DNA of 64,000 nt, from positions 40,889,947 to 40,953,946 of the forward strand of contig NC_068365.1 of NCBI RefSeq assembly GCF_020536995.1, read 5' to 3'. Both the position numbers and the translations under genes were made by a program. How positions within the stretch are numbered: position 1 is the stretch's first letter; each line of letters begins with the position of its first letter. Positions 47,928-59,120 of the stretch are shown here, one piece after another. This DNA is from Dreissena polymorpha. Taxonomy: Eukaryota > Mollusca > Bivalvia > Myida > Dreissenidae. The notes under the pieces were generated by a model that was not told the DNA's origin, searched no databases, and saw nothing but the letters and a program-made list of their open reading frames with translations.

Positions 47928-49438
47928 GGACACTGATTAGTCACTGGATACTGAGTAGTCACTGGATACTGAATAGTCACTGGACACTGAATAGTCACTA
48001 GATACTGAGTAGTCACTGGATACTGAGTAGTCACTGGATACTGAATAGTCACTGGACACTGAGTAGTCACTAGATACTGAGTAGTAACTGAATACTGTGT
48101 AGTCACTGGATACTGAATAGTCACTGGATACTCAATAGTAACCGGCACTGAATAGTCACTGGATACTGCATAGTCTCTGGATACTGAGTAGTCACTGGAT
48201 ACTGAATAGTCGATGGGTACTGAATAGTCACTGGATAATGAATATTCACTAGATACTGAGTAGTCACTGGATACTGAGTAGTCACTGGATACTGAGTAGT
48301 CACTGGACACTGAGTAGTCAATGGACACTGAGAAGTCACTGGACACTGAGTAGTCACTGGACACTGAGTAGTCACTGGACACTGAGTAGTCACTGGACAC
48401 TGAGTAGTCACTGGACACTGAGTAGTCACTGGACACTGAGTAGTCACTGGACACTGAGTAGTCACTGGACACTGAGTAGTCACTGGACACTGAGTAGTCA
48501 CTGGACACTGAGTAGTCACTGGATACTGAGTAGTCACTGGATACTGAATAGGCACTGGACACTGAGTAGTCACTGGATACTGAGAAGTCATTGGATACTG
48601 AGTAGTCACTGGATATTGAGTAGTCACTGGATACTGAGTAGTCACTAGATACTGAGTAGTCACTGGATACTGAATAGTCACTGGATACTGAATATTCACT
48701 AGATACTGAGTAGTCACTGGATACTGAGTAGTCACTGGATACTGAGTAGTCAATGGGTACTGAATAGTCACTGGATACTAAGTAGTCACTGGATACTGAA
48801 TAGTCACTGGATACTGAATATTCACTAGATACTGAGTAGTCACTGGATACTGAGTAGTCACTGGATACTGAATAGTCAATGGATACTGAATAGTCACTGG
48901 ATACTGAGTAGTCACTTGATACTGGATAGTCACTGGATACTGAGTAGTCACTTGATACTGAATAGTCACTGGATACTGAGTAGTCACTGGATACTGAGTA
49001 GTCACTTGATACTGAGTAGTCACTAGATACTGAGTAGTCACTGGATACTTAGTAGTCAATTGATACTGAGTAGTCACTGGATACTGAATAGTCACTGGAT
49101 ACTAAATAGCCACTGGATACTGAATAGTCACTGGATACTTAGTAGTCACTAGATACTGAGTAGTCACTGGATACTAAGTAGTCACTGGATACTGAAAAGT
49201 CACTGGATACTGAGTAGTCACTGGATACTGAGTAGTCACTGGATACTGAAAAGTCACTGGATACTGAGTAGTCACTGGATACTGAGTAGTCACTGGATAC
49301 TGAAAAGTCACTGGAAACTGAATAGTCACTGGATACTGAATAGTCACTGGACATTGAATATTCACTAGATACTGAGTAGTCACTGGATACTGAGAAGTCA
49401 CTGGACACTGAATAGTCACTGGACACTAAATAGTCACT
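47928..49438. repeat. Second 18-bp minisatellite array, about 1.5 kb
   Basis: Same unit and orientation as the array at 7404-14337, about 84 units by length. From about 48330 to 48525 there are about eleven consecutive perfect GGACACTGAGTAGTCACT units, a recent local expansion. Minus-strand frames again read YSVSSD and YPVTTQ. Confidence 0.97.
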
Positions 49439-50113
49439 TTAACCAACTGGTGTAAAATATTTGCCTTCCATACAAATATTATTGGGTAATATAAACTACA
49501 TGCACATCATTGTATATTTTTATAATCCCTTACAACAATAAAGCATTCAAATAATCAACTGACATTATAATTATGGTGTACCTTGTATTATTTAGTATGC
49601 GAGTTTTTAGCAAAGGTACACGTTGAATACATTTCAGTAATACTACTTAGCCTTTTTCCTTCATTAACATTTCTTGTTATCCTTAAACAGTGTAAAGAGC
49701 ATTATGTTTACTTATCGCCATGGCCATGTATTTAGTTTTCACTTTCTAGAATGTCTGCACAGATGTAATCATTTCAAAAATAGGTAATAAACAACGATAC
49801 ATAATTTTTAAAGCTTTATGTCAAATACATTTCACAATATAGATAACACTGTTTTTTAAAACATCGCACACACACTGTTTGTGTTAAAAAATCAAGAATG
49901 AAACATCAGGGGCACATGATATTGAAATCATAGTCAAATCTCTACCAAGAGTAAAAGACAGCAAACTAGTCCAGAGAATTTTATCTTTTTTTTATAAATA
50001 AGAATATAAAAACACAGTAAAGCAAATTTCCCAGCAATGTCCATGTAATGTTTAATGTCAATTTGTCATTCATTGGGTGTTATTATCTTACGACATGAAA
50101 CACAAGCTTCAAA
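49439..50113. other. No gene seen
   Basis: AT-rich DNA between the minisatellite and the nested MITE pair. Confidence 0.45.
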
Positions 50114-50576
50114 TGAGCCTTCTTCTGGAAAAAAGAGGTTTAACCCTTTGCATGCTGGGAAATTTGTTGTCTGCTAAAATGTTGTCTGCTTAATTTCTAA
50201 AATTAGCATTTTCTTCGATTTTTTCAAAGAAGACTATCAGAATAGCAAACAGTTTGGATCCTGATGAGACGCCACGTTCTGTGGCGTCTCATCTGGATCC
50301 AAACTGTTTGCAATGCCTTCAAAATCCGGTTCCAGCACTCAAAGGGTTAATGCATGTGCGTAAAGTGTCATCCCAGATTAGCCTGTGCAATCCGCACTTG
50401 ATAATCAGGCATGACACTTTATCTAAACTAGACTTTCCCTTAGAAGAATCTTCCTTTAAACGAAAAATACCAAAAAAGCCGAAAGTGTTGCCCCCGATTT
50501 GCCTGTGCAGACTGCACAGGCAAATCTAGGATGACACTTAACGCACATGCATTAAGACCATATTTCTCAGAACGAG
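50114..50576 (+). mobile_element. Palindromic MITE, family A copy 6, split by a family C MITE
   Basis: The left end GAGCCTTCTTCTGGAAAAAA is separated from the rest (TGCATGTGCGTAAAGTGTCA onwards) by the family C element at 50150-50350. The right end is TTCTCAGAACGAGGCTT. Reading across the insertion restores the usual end (…TTAATGCATGTGCG). Confidence 0.82.
50150..50350 (+). mobile_element. TTAA MITE, family C copy 2, nested in family A
   Basis: TTAA at 50150-50153 and 50347-50350, with ends CCCTTTGCATGCTGGG and inverted AACCCTTTGAGTGCTGG. The central palindrome is GAGACGCCAC...GTGGCGTCTC. It uses a TTAA that belongs to the host MITE's terminal repeat. Confidence 0.88.
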
Positions 50577-50776
50577 GCTTAAATGGTCAGTCCTTGTCAA
50601 AATACAAAACAGACACATTGGAGTGTTGAACTTGATGCTCAGGTGGATGACAAAGATATACATCAATTTTCAATTTAAAAACTAACTTTGTTTAAAGTAT
50701 AGAAACATTTCTTAAACAAACTTTAACAAAAATGGCACACTGACACAACAATATCATTTTGCTTCATACATTGTTC

Positions 50777-50782
50777 TTTAAT
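50777..50782 (-). terminator. Possible ATTAAA poly(A) signal of TRAPPC5
   Basis: ATTAAA on the minus strand, about 175 nt after the TRAPPC5 stop. This is the common variant hexamer; no AATAAA is nearer. Confidence 0.3.
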
Positions 50783-50955
50783 CAACCAAACACACAGTGC
50801 CATATAAAATTACATTACTTATAAACAACAAGAAATCACAAAGAAGTGTCCACATCTAAAATATGGTACAAAACATATATACCATGCATAATTACTGTGA
50901 AGTTATTTATAGTGTGTTGATTGTTCATATGAAACAAAATATTGCACTATTCATT

Positions 50956-51054
50956 TTACTTTCCATCCAGGAGCTTGTCACGAGCAATAACTGACTCGTC
51001 AAACTTGATCATGAACGTGGTGCCTTTGTGGTAGTGGGCTGTAACCTTGGCTGG
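50956..51054 (-). CDS. TRAPPC5: TRAPPC5 terminal exon
   Basis: Acceptor GTGTTTTTCAG, 99 nt in phase 0, 32 residues ending VIARDKLLDGK and TAA. It matches the conserved C-terminus of the family. Confidence 0.92.
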   Translation of the reverse strand, partial: PAKVTAHYHKGTTFMIKFDESVIARDKLLDGK

Positions 51055-54000
51055 CTGAAAAACACCATAAGATGTGTAGCCTTGGAATGCACACAGTCCT
51101 GAGAAACAGGGACTGAAGACATTCACAATAAGTGAACACATCCCCCCAAATGGGAACTTAAGATGTGAGGTTATTTAACAGTTTGCATCTTAAAGATCAT
51201 GGCTTAATGGAATATCACATGTTGGTTTTTTGTGCTCCAAGGACACATTGTAAAATGTAAATTGACAAAAATAATAATAAATGATTTCTTTGCCAATCAA
51301 TTGTGATATGAAAAGTTAAATTTCCATATGAGCTGTTTTCAAGAAATAAGTCTTAAGTAAGCTAGGATGCAGACTTTAGTTTGCAATTATTTCTGTAACC
51401 ATAGAAACCATATTTTTTAAGACAATAGATACTGAAATAATGAGCATATAACCAATATAGCCCTATTTCCACATATCATATTTATTCAATCTAGATTGAG
51501 CAATACATGTTGCCTCTAGAGTGTTCACAAGGAAAATATTAATTAAAAGAATGATGATGAAAGATAAATATATCATCTAACAAAGTCACGATGTATTGTG
51601 CTCAGATGAGTTGATAAAAACTAGAATTTTTCAGAAAATAGATTATGATCCCCCTGACATCACATGTCTTAATATATAGCATGATATTATAGAATGGCTA
51701 ATTTAAACAAAAGCTGTGTTTGGTAAACACATTGCCCCCTACTGCGCGTTAAAGCCGCATGGCAGCTATTTTAGAAACAAGGTTATATTTTGAATGTACA
51801 GGTCACAGTGACCTTGACCTTTGACCTAGTGACCTCAAACCATGTTTGATTGTAAATGTCAATGAGATGCATGCACATGTGCAGTTTAAAGAACATAGAC
51901 CCAAGAGTTTTCATTTTATGAGCAAGGTTTCAGTTTTTGGACAGAATGACAGACAGACAGGCCAAAAACAATATACCACCTTTTTTTTTAAACAAGAGGG
52001 CCATGATGGCCCATGATTGCTCACCTGAACCTGACTTGGAACATGTAATTACAATGTTTTTCAAGCTTTGACCTGGTGACCTAGGTTTTGACCCCACATG
52101 ACCCGAATGTTAAACTTTGCCTAAATATTGCCCTTACAAACTTCCTCCTAAAGTATCATCATTATTATAAATATTGAATAAAAAATTATGGGCACTTGAG
52201 TGTTTACAATGTTTTTGTAAGATTTGGACCTGATTACCAACATTTTGACCCCACATGACCCAATTTTAATAACTTTTCCTAGATATCATCAAGAAAAACA
52301 TCCTGGTCAAGCATCATCATTATTGGACCAAAACTATGGCCTCTAGTGTGTCTACAAGGTTTTTGTAAGATTAGACTCCATGACCTAGATTTTGTCCCCA
52401 CATAACCAAACGTCAAACTTGGCCTAGATATTGTCCAGACAAACATCCTGGTCAAGTTGCATCATCATTGAACCAAAACTCTGTCGTATGGAGTGTTTTT
52501 GTAAGATTTGACCTGGTGACCTATATTTTGACCCCTCATGAACAAACATCAAACTTTTCTCACAACATTAAACATTATGACCAAGATTAATAAAATCTGA
52601 CACAAAATTGTGACCTCTAGAGTGTTTACAAGGATTTTGTATAATATAATGACATTTTTTAAAATCTAAGGGCAATAATTCTGGCGTTTATTATGCGATT
52701 CGCTCATTATCAAACTTGACTTGAGATCTTGTGGCCATATAGCTTCTCAGCAACTTTGATAAAGAATGCTTGAGAAATGTGAATGCTAGAGTTTTTACAA
52801 ACTAAATGCGAATGGATGGATGGACGACGGACAAAGACCAATCCTAAAACCCCACCTGAGCAATCAGGTGTGGTTAAAAGTGTTGTTTTCTTTTTTTACT
52901 GATCTGAGCCATTTTCCAACTTGTCTGAGATATCAATAAAACCAATGTCTTGTACATATAAGTTTCACCATGATTATGCAAATAATGTGACTTCTAGAGT
53001 GTTCACAAGGTTTCTCTATAGTCATATAAGGAAAACTGCCCAATCCCCCAGACGGCTATGTTTTTTTACTGATCGGGACCATTTTCGAACTCATTTGAGA
53101 TATAAATAAAACCAATGTTTTCACAAAGTTTCATGATGATTGAGCAAAAAATGTGACTGCTAGAGAGTTCACAAGCTTTCTTTACTACATGTATATTAAT
53201 ATAAGGAAAATGCGCCCATCCCCTTGGCAGCCATGTTTTTCAACGGACCGGAACCATTTTCAAACTCAACTCTCGTATCTAGAAAACAAATGTTCTGACC
53301 AAATTTCATGAAAATTGGGCCAAAAATGTGACTTCTAGAGTGTTCACATGTTTTCACTATATTCATATACAGAAAACTGCCCTGCCCACTGGGGGCCATA
53401 TTTTTTCACCGATCTAGACCATTTTCGAACACGTCCGTGATATCAATAAAAGCAATGTTTTCACCAAGTTTCATGATGATTGGGCAAAAAATGTGACTTC
53501 TCGACTGTTCACAAGCCTTTTTTACTATATAAATATAAGGAAAACTGCCCTGTCCCCCTGGCAACCATGTTTTTCAACAGACCGGAACCATTTTCAACTT
53601 AACTCGCGTATCTAGGAAAAAATGTTCTGACCAAATTTCATGAAAATTGGGCCAAAAATGTGACTTCTAGAGTGTTCACATGTTTTCACTATATTCATTT
53701 ACAGAAAACTGCCCTGCCCACTGGGGGCCATATTTTTTCACCGATCTAGACCATTTTCGAACACGTCCGAGATATCAATAAAACCAATGTTTTCACCAAG
53801 TTTCATGATGATTGGGCAAAAAATGTGACTTGTTGACTGTTCACAAGCCTTTTTTACTATATAAATATAAGGAAAACTGCCCTGTCCCCCTGGCAACCAT
53901 GTTTTTCAACAGACCGGAACCATTTTCAACTTAACTCGCGTATCTAGGAAAAAATGTTCTGACCAAATTTCATGAAGATTGGGCCAAAAATGTGACATCT

Positions 54001-57000
54001 AGAGTGTTCACATGTTTTCACTACATACATATAGAGAAAACTGCCCCGTCCCCAGGTGGCCATGTTTTTTCACCGATCTTGACCATTTTCAAACTCGTCC
54101 GAGACATCAATAAAACCAATGTTTTGACCAAGTGTTATGATAATTCGGCAAAAATTGTGACTTCTAGAGTGTTCACAAGGTTTCTCTATAAGGAAAATTG
54201 CTCCTCGCACTGGCGGCCATGTTTTTCAACGGACCAGAACCACTTTTGAACTCAACTAACATATCATTAAGACAAACATTTTAACAAAGTAAGATTGGGC
54301 ATGAAATGTGACTTCTAGAGTGTTTACAAGATTTTCTTTTTTTTTTACCTAGTGACCTAGTTTTTGACCCAGCATGACCCAATTTTTGAACTCGATCGAG
54401 GTATCATTGGGACAAATCTTCTGACCAAGTTTCATGAAGATCGGACAAGGAATGTGGCCTCTAGAGTGTTTACAAACCAAATGTGGACGGACTGACGGAC
54501 GGACGATGGATGGACGACGGACAAAGACCGATCCCAAAAGCTCATCTGAGCAATCAGGTGAGCTTAAAAGGGGGCATAAAAAGGGAATAACTTTTGTAAG
54601 TTAAATGTAGGAGGACAAAATAGAACATACACAACTACACATCATAAGGTACAGTACCTGCAAGTCGGAATGCTGTACATTTAAATGTGTAAGAGAACAC
54701 GTGCAGAAGTTTGCATCTATGGGCAGATAGGAGGGACCCAAAGATTGACAGGCAGACAGACGGAGATCTAGTGATTCTGGTATAGCCCCCTAATGTCTTT
54801 ACTTTGTTATGGGACATGTCACTTATCAGAAAAACAAGGGGGCCGGCATAAGGTCTTCGGTCGCCCACTTGATACCAGAAGTAACATAACGGTTCTGAGC
54901 ACCTTTTGTGACCTTCCGTAACCATTTTACAACTCAGCTGAGAATAGATATCATTGGGAAAAATGTTCTCATCAAGTTTCATGAAGATTTGGCAAGTAAT
55001 GTGGCCTCTAGAGAGTTCAAAAGCTTTTTCTTAAATTTGACCTTGTGACTTTGTCTTTGACCCAACGTGATCAAATTTAAAAAACAGTGGAGAATTCATG
55101 TACAAGTTTCATGAAGAAAGGGCAATAAATCTAGTCTCTAAATTGTTCACAAGCCTTTTTTGTCATTTCACCTTGTGTGCTTTTTTTGAACCAAGGTGAC
55201 CCAGTTTTGAACATTGGGAAAAATGTCCTAACTAAGTTTCATGAAGATTGGGCAATAAATTTGGCTTCTAGAGAGTTCCCCAACGTTTATGTTGAAGACG
55301 CAAAAAAGGACAATATACTGGAGGATGAACAACGGCCAAAAGGCAATGAAAAAAGCTCACAATCAGAAAGTTTTGAATGGGTGAGTTAAGAAGGAAATAT
55401 ATCCTGTCTGAAAACTCAGCAGCTTTGCTCATGTTGGACAAATGTAAGCTACTTACAAAGTTTGCCCCATTCAACACTGCCTCTATTATTCCCGCAGTGA
55501 AAGAAGCACAGTTTAAACTACCTGAAACAAGATCAGCATGCTTCATTATTTGAACGTAATCTATATTAAGATATATTAGGGCTATCATACATATTATATC
55601 AATCAATATTTGTACTGGGCATGAACACTTATGAAAGAATTAAGGCTTTGTACCTTTAATTAGCATCATCCATTTCTAGATTGAAAGATAAAATAGATTT
55701 TATATTCAAAAGTCAATAACAAGTGCTTCTATCTAAGAACCAATGTTTTTAATTCAATACCTGGTCATTCAGTGTTACCAATTACTAGAGAATTTATGCA
55801 CTTCGATACTTCAAGTCAAAGGTTTTCATTTAATTGGTTAATGTGAAATAAATTGTGTTTTGAAGGTATTAAAAGTGGTGGACTTAAAAATTATCTGTTT
55901 GACTTGATTCAACACTTTTAAGCTAGCAGTTCTTCCTTAATATACTTACAAACTCTTACTTCATTTTCCCTTTCATATGAAGTTTTTTTAGGTGTTGAGT
56001 GAAATTTGGATGTTAAATACAATTACAAATTCTGATTCAATAACTCTGTTTCCAGAGTATCCCCTTTTTTCTTATATAGATCAGTAACAAAATAATTAGA
56101 AAAAGTAAAATGCTTGTCAAATTATTTATCTCTTCAGCATGCTTATTTAATTCCATTGATACTATTAATTCAAAACCTGTGTAATTTTACCATCAAATTA
56201 GCATGCTTGTCAAACTTTTGCACGACGCACGACGGACAAAAGGCGATCACAATAGCTCACCATGAGCACGTTGTGCTCAGGTGAGCTAACAATGCTGCCA
56301 AAAATCCAAACTTAAGAATTCATGCAAATTATGAACATTATATAACAAGCAAAATGACCTAAAAGTCATGTTTAACTTCAAAAGCAACATTTCCTGGATC
56401 ATAATCAATTAAAATAAAATACTGACCCTCCAGAAAGTCCTCTTGATGAAGAGAAGCATGTTGAGGTGTTTAGTCTCACGTTTAAAGCCACGCTCTCGCA
56501 GGAACAGAACGTCCAGCAGGTGATTGCCTACATGCTGACCCAGCTCTGACAGCCTGTCAAGTGGGGTGAAGTAAATTTAGTAATTAACCCTTTACCTTTC
56601 AGAAACTCGTTTTGACCCATTTGTAGTCCTTTTTTTTATTAAAAACCTTTCTTACTAGATTCCAAGTTTTAAAGAGTTCATATCTTAACCTCAGATACTG
56701 ATGAGCAGCAAACAGCATTAAACCTGAATAGAATGCGAGTTACTCGCAGGCTGTTCTGGTTTTATGCTGGTTGTAAAAGCTCTTTTCACTTTCTTCTGAG
56801 CGGGAAATGGTTAAATACAATTTAAATTAAAATACTTTTAAGCATTGCAACACTCTATTACTAAGAAAATCAGTTCAAAGATTGAGGAATCAACAATGTT
56901 CATAATATTTAACACAGATTCACAAGGCAAAAGAAAAGTGTATAAGCAGAAGAAACGTAAACTAGTCTGCAGACATAAAAATATTATATACATACTATTT

Positions 57001-57743
57001 TATTAATTGGATGAACTTGGGAAAATTAAGCGTGTGTAACACTAGGGGCACAGCCCTTGCATGAAACATGCTCAACAGGTTGAACATTTGTGGTACACTA
57101 CTTTACAAATGTATGATGAATACATGTTGAACATTTGTAGTACGGTATTTTACAAATGTATGTTGAATACATGTTGAACATTTGTAGTACGGTATTTTAC
57201 AAATGTATGATGAATTCATGTTGAACATTTGTAGTACGGTATTTTACAAATGTATGATGAATACATGAGTCATGTTGATTATTTGTAGTACAGTATTTTA
57301 CAAATTTATGATGAATGCATGTTGAATTTTTGTGGTACAGTATTTTACAAATGCATGGTGAATGTATGTTAAATTTTTGTGGTACGGTATTTTACAAATG
57401 TATGATGAATGCTTGTTGAACATTTGTGGCTAGGTATTTTACAAACGTATGATGAAGGCATGTGGAACATTTGTGGTAAGGTGTTTAACAAACGTATGAT
57501 GAATGCGTGTTGAACATTTGTGGTAAGGTATTTTACAAACGTATGATGAATGCTGAAGTTACAGCCCAGATAGATAATGCAGGTGTGCAATCTGGACCAC
57601 TGCAACAGCTACATGTTAATCGAGCTAACAGCAAGCTGACTTGACAAAAGCTGACTCACTTGTTTTGAAGCTCTGGAACTGTATACACCCTGTTCTGGCA
57701 ATACTGCACAATTTCAGAAAACAGCAAATGTGGCGACATTTAT
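50956..57743 (-). CDS. TRAPPC5: TRAPPC5 homolog (TRAPP tethering complex subunit), apparently disrupted
   Basis: TRAPPC5 (yeast Trs31) is a small core subunit of the TRAPP complexes that tether vesicles and activate Rab1 at the Golgi. Exons found, 5' to 3': 57743-57660 (FSEIVQYCQNRVYTVPELQN), 56553-56427 (ELGQHVGNHLLDVLFLRERG, ETKHLNMLLFIKRTFW), 55521-55457 (SLNCASFTAGIIEAVL) and 51054-50956 (PAKVTAHYHKGTTFMIKFDE to DKLLDGK and TAA). These follow the human protein closely. Between the second and third exon about 40 residues (the GKEADKLE to ISVPK part in relatives) are missing, and no exon for them exists in 55522-56426. Joining the exons without it gives a stop at once. The first exon found also seems to lack 5 nt. 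The initiator exon was not found. The copy may be a pseudogene, a deleted haplotype or an assembly error. Confidence 0.85.
51055..51704. other. TRAPPC5 intron DNA without further features
   Basis: AT-rich intron sequence. Nothing else is supported. Confidence 0.5.
51705..51995 (+). repeat. Bivalve repeat with nuclear-receptor-like motif
   Basis: The head AAAGCTGTGTTTGGTAAACA and CATTGCCCCCTACTG is followed by GTGACCTTGACCTTTGACCT (51808-51827) and AGTGACCT. It is related to the units at 58780-61310. Confidence 0.7.
51996..54560. repeat. Repeat bounded by CTCACCTGA/TCAGGTGAG with about 166-bp tandem units
   Basis: It opens AAGAGGGCCATGATGGCCCA then GCTCACCTGA, and closes GAGCAATCAGGTGAGC near 54548. 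In between, the marker GTGACTTCTAGAGTGTTCAC or a variant recurs at about 52987, 53153, 53328, 53493, 53660, 53824, 53992, 54157 and 54308, so the period is about 166 bp. Two unit types alternate between 53328 and 53992. It lies in the last TRAPPC5 intron. Confidence 0.85.
54561..54838. other. Intron DNA, no feature seen
   Basis: Short unique-looking stretch between two repeats of the same family. Confidence 0.4.
54839..55456. repeat. Second, diverged copy of the tandem-unit repeat
   Basis: The words TTTCATGAAGATTGGGCAAT and GGCCTCTAGAGAGTTC recur at about 54980, 55090 and 55235, diverged from the units at 52.9-54.3 kb. A further fragment with GCTCAGGTGAGCTAAC ends near 56289. Confidence 0.6.
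55457..55521 (-). CDS. TRAPPC5: TRAPPC5 exon SLNCASFTAG
   Basis: Acceptor ATCTTGTTTCAG, donor CTTT|GTAAGT, 65 nt. It encodes SLNCASFTAGIIEAVLNGAN and Phe. The conserved NCASFTAGI(V/I)EA block holds the lipid-modified-Cys-like motif region of TRAPP small subunits. Confidence 0.92.
55522..56426. other. Intron where a TRAPPC5 exon is expected but absent
   Basis: The order of conserved blocks demands about 120 nt of coding sequence here, starting in phase 0 and ending in phase 1. I translated the minus strand mentally and found no block like GKEADKLE or YYIIE. A repeat remnant ends at about 56289. Confidence 0.55.
56427..56553 (-). CDS. TRAPPC5: TRAPPC5 exon with GFKRETKHLNMLLF
   Basis: Acceptor CCACTTGACAG, donor GAGG|GTCAGT, 127 nt, 42 residues, ending in phase 0. 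The match to the LG-x-x-VG...RE(K)G-x-x-RETK-x-L-x-x-LLF(V/I)K pattern is clear. Confidence 0.92.
56584..56814. mobile_element. TTAA MITE, family D (piggyBac-like)
   Basis: TTAA at 56584-56587 and 56811-56814, with ends CCCTTTACCTTTCAG and, inverted, CCATTTCCCGCTCAG. Inside, GCGAGTTACTCGC is a small palindrome. It lies in the TRAPPC5 intron, 30 bases upstream of an exon. Confidence 0.7.
57075..57556. repeat. 47-bp minisatellite of hairpin units
   Basis: About ten units with ACATTTGTAGTACGGTATTT and TACAAATGTATGATGAAT. Within each unit ACATTTGTA and TACAAATGT are perfect inverted partners. Units become more diverged toward the right. TRAPPC5 intron. Confidence 0.88.
57660..57743 (-). CDS. TRAPPC5: TRAPPC5 exon FSEIVQYCQNRVYTVPELQN, frame-shifted
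   Basis: Acceptor GTTAATTTCAG, donor ACAA|GTGAGT, 84 nt. From the acceptor the frame reads INVATFA, like the (V)SLSAFALLFSE of relatives, but then shifts before FSEIVQYCQ. Restoring 5 nt (CTGCT) would give 89 nt, open throughout, starting in phase 0 and ending in the phase the next exon needs. Confidence 0.75.
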
Positions 57744-58265
57744 CTGAAATTAACAATCAAATGATCTTAACGAACAAGATTGAGAACAAGCTCTGTGAGT
57801 GATTAATGGCACCGAACAAAACATAATGACGTGTTCAATAAATAATGATGCTCCCAGAGGAAGGCTTGTCTTACCCAATTCATGGCTCCATTTCAATAGT
57901 TTATAGCCCAAATTTAGGTCAATGTAAAGGTAAAAATGCGGTCAGGTGATGCCAGTTTCCTAAGTGTTGAATGGAAAAATACTGCTTTTAAGTAAGTGGT
58001 ATTGATGATAAATGAATCGTCAATTTGCTTTACTAAGATTTTAGATCTTTTGAATTAGTCTAAATCCAGAAGTAGGATAATAACAAGGTTGGAATGAAGT
58101 CAGGTGATGTGGGTGGGTTGAGAGTGATAATAGATCATAGGTAGCCTTGATGTCAGTATTAAAGCTTTGTATCAAGCAGTATTGATGTTAGATGTCATTT
58201 TGGGTAAATCAAGAATTTGGACCTTCAGAATTACATGTAGCTAGAATTATACAAAGCTTATTTAC
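57744..58265. other. No supported exon
   Basis: Intron-like DNA upstream of the TRAPPC5 exon. The expected first TRAPPC5 exon was not found here. Confidence 0.45.
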
Positions 58266-58323
58266 CTCTTACAGATGGACTTCAGGCCAATCATATATTT
58301 ATGTCTCTTGGCTTCAGTTGATG
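58266..58323 (-). CDS. Possible coding exon, unknown product
   Basis: Acceptor TTATGCCCTCAG, donor AGAG|GTAAAT, 58 nt. Only one frame is open, reading STEAKRHKYMIGLKSICK. Its phase does not fit the TRAPPC5 exon at 57743, so it may belong to another transcript or be chance. I do not recognise it. Confidence 0.3.
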
Positions 58324-58419
58324 CTGAGGGCATAAACAATAATAAAGATAATATGTGACAAGCACATTTTCACATTACAGGTGACTATTTCTTGTGGATA
58401 AGTACATTTAACAATGTAT

Positions 58420-58660
58420 TTAGCCTGGAAAAGCTTGTCTTAATGCATGTGCGTAAAGTTGCAATCCGCACAGAGGAATAAAGGAAAACACTTTTCGCAT
58501 TTTTGGACTCTTTCGTTCAAAGCAAGTCTATTCTTCACAAAAATCCAGAATAAAAACAGAAAACTTATGAACTTGATAAACACATTATGCCATGTTCTGG
58601 GAAAAGTGGGCTAAATGCATGTGCATAAAGGGTTGTCTGAAATTGGCCTGTGCAGCGGAG
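58420..58660. mobile_element. Degenerate family A MITE fragments
   Basis: Words such as TTAATGCATGTGCGTAAAGT, TTTTCGCATTTTTGGA and GGGAAAAGTGGGCTAAATGC recall family A but the palindrome is largely lost. Confidence 0.5.
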
Positions 58661-58784
58661 GAAATGTTGTGGGTCGAAACGCCAATGACCGGCTGAGTTT
58701 CTGCAATATACCGTAATTACTCTAAGTTGATGGGACACTTAAAAATAATTTAAAAACTTTGTGTCAGAAAATTTAGATTCAAAC

Positions 58785-59120
58785 AAGGGCTGTTTGTAAA
58801 ACATGCATGCCCCCATATGGGCTGTTAGTTGTAGTTGCAGCCATCGTGTGAATACGTTCTTTGTCACTGTGAACAGTGGTGGTGGTGGTGGTGGTGTGGT
58901 GGTGGTGATGGTGGTGGTGGCGGAAACCATTTCACTGTGTCGAGTCACCATGACCTTGACCTGGTGACCTGATAATCAATAGGGTCATCTGCCGGAGATG
59001 ACCAATGTCACTATGAAGTTTCGTGACCCCAGGCCTAAGCGTTCTTGAGTTATCATCCGGAAACCATTTAACTGCTTCAGGTCACTGTGACCTTGACCTT
59101 TGACCTAGTGACCTATAAAT
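58785..59120 (+). repeat. Bivalve tandem-unit repeat, left part, with (GGT)n
   Basis: The head CAAGGGCTGTTTGTAAAACA and ATGCATGCCCCCATATGGGC is followed by a (GGT)n run at 58878-58921 and units with TGACCTTGACCTGGTGACC and TGACCTTTGACCT (59094-59106). It is cut at 59120 by the hAT-like insertion and resumes at 60842. Confidence 0.82.

Noticed and set aside
57743-58266. Exon 58266-58323 as the TRAPPC5 first exon
   Set aside because: It ends in phase 2 while the next TRAPPC5 exon starts in phase 0, and STEAKRHKYMIGLKSICK does not resemble the TRAPPC5 N-terminus.
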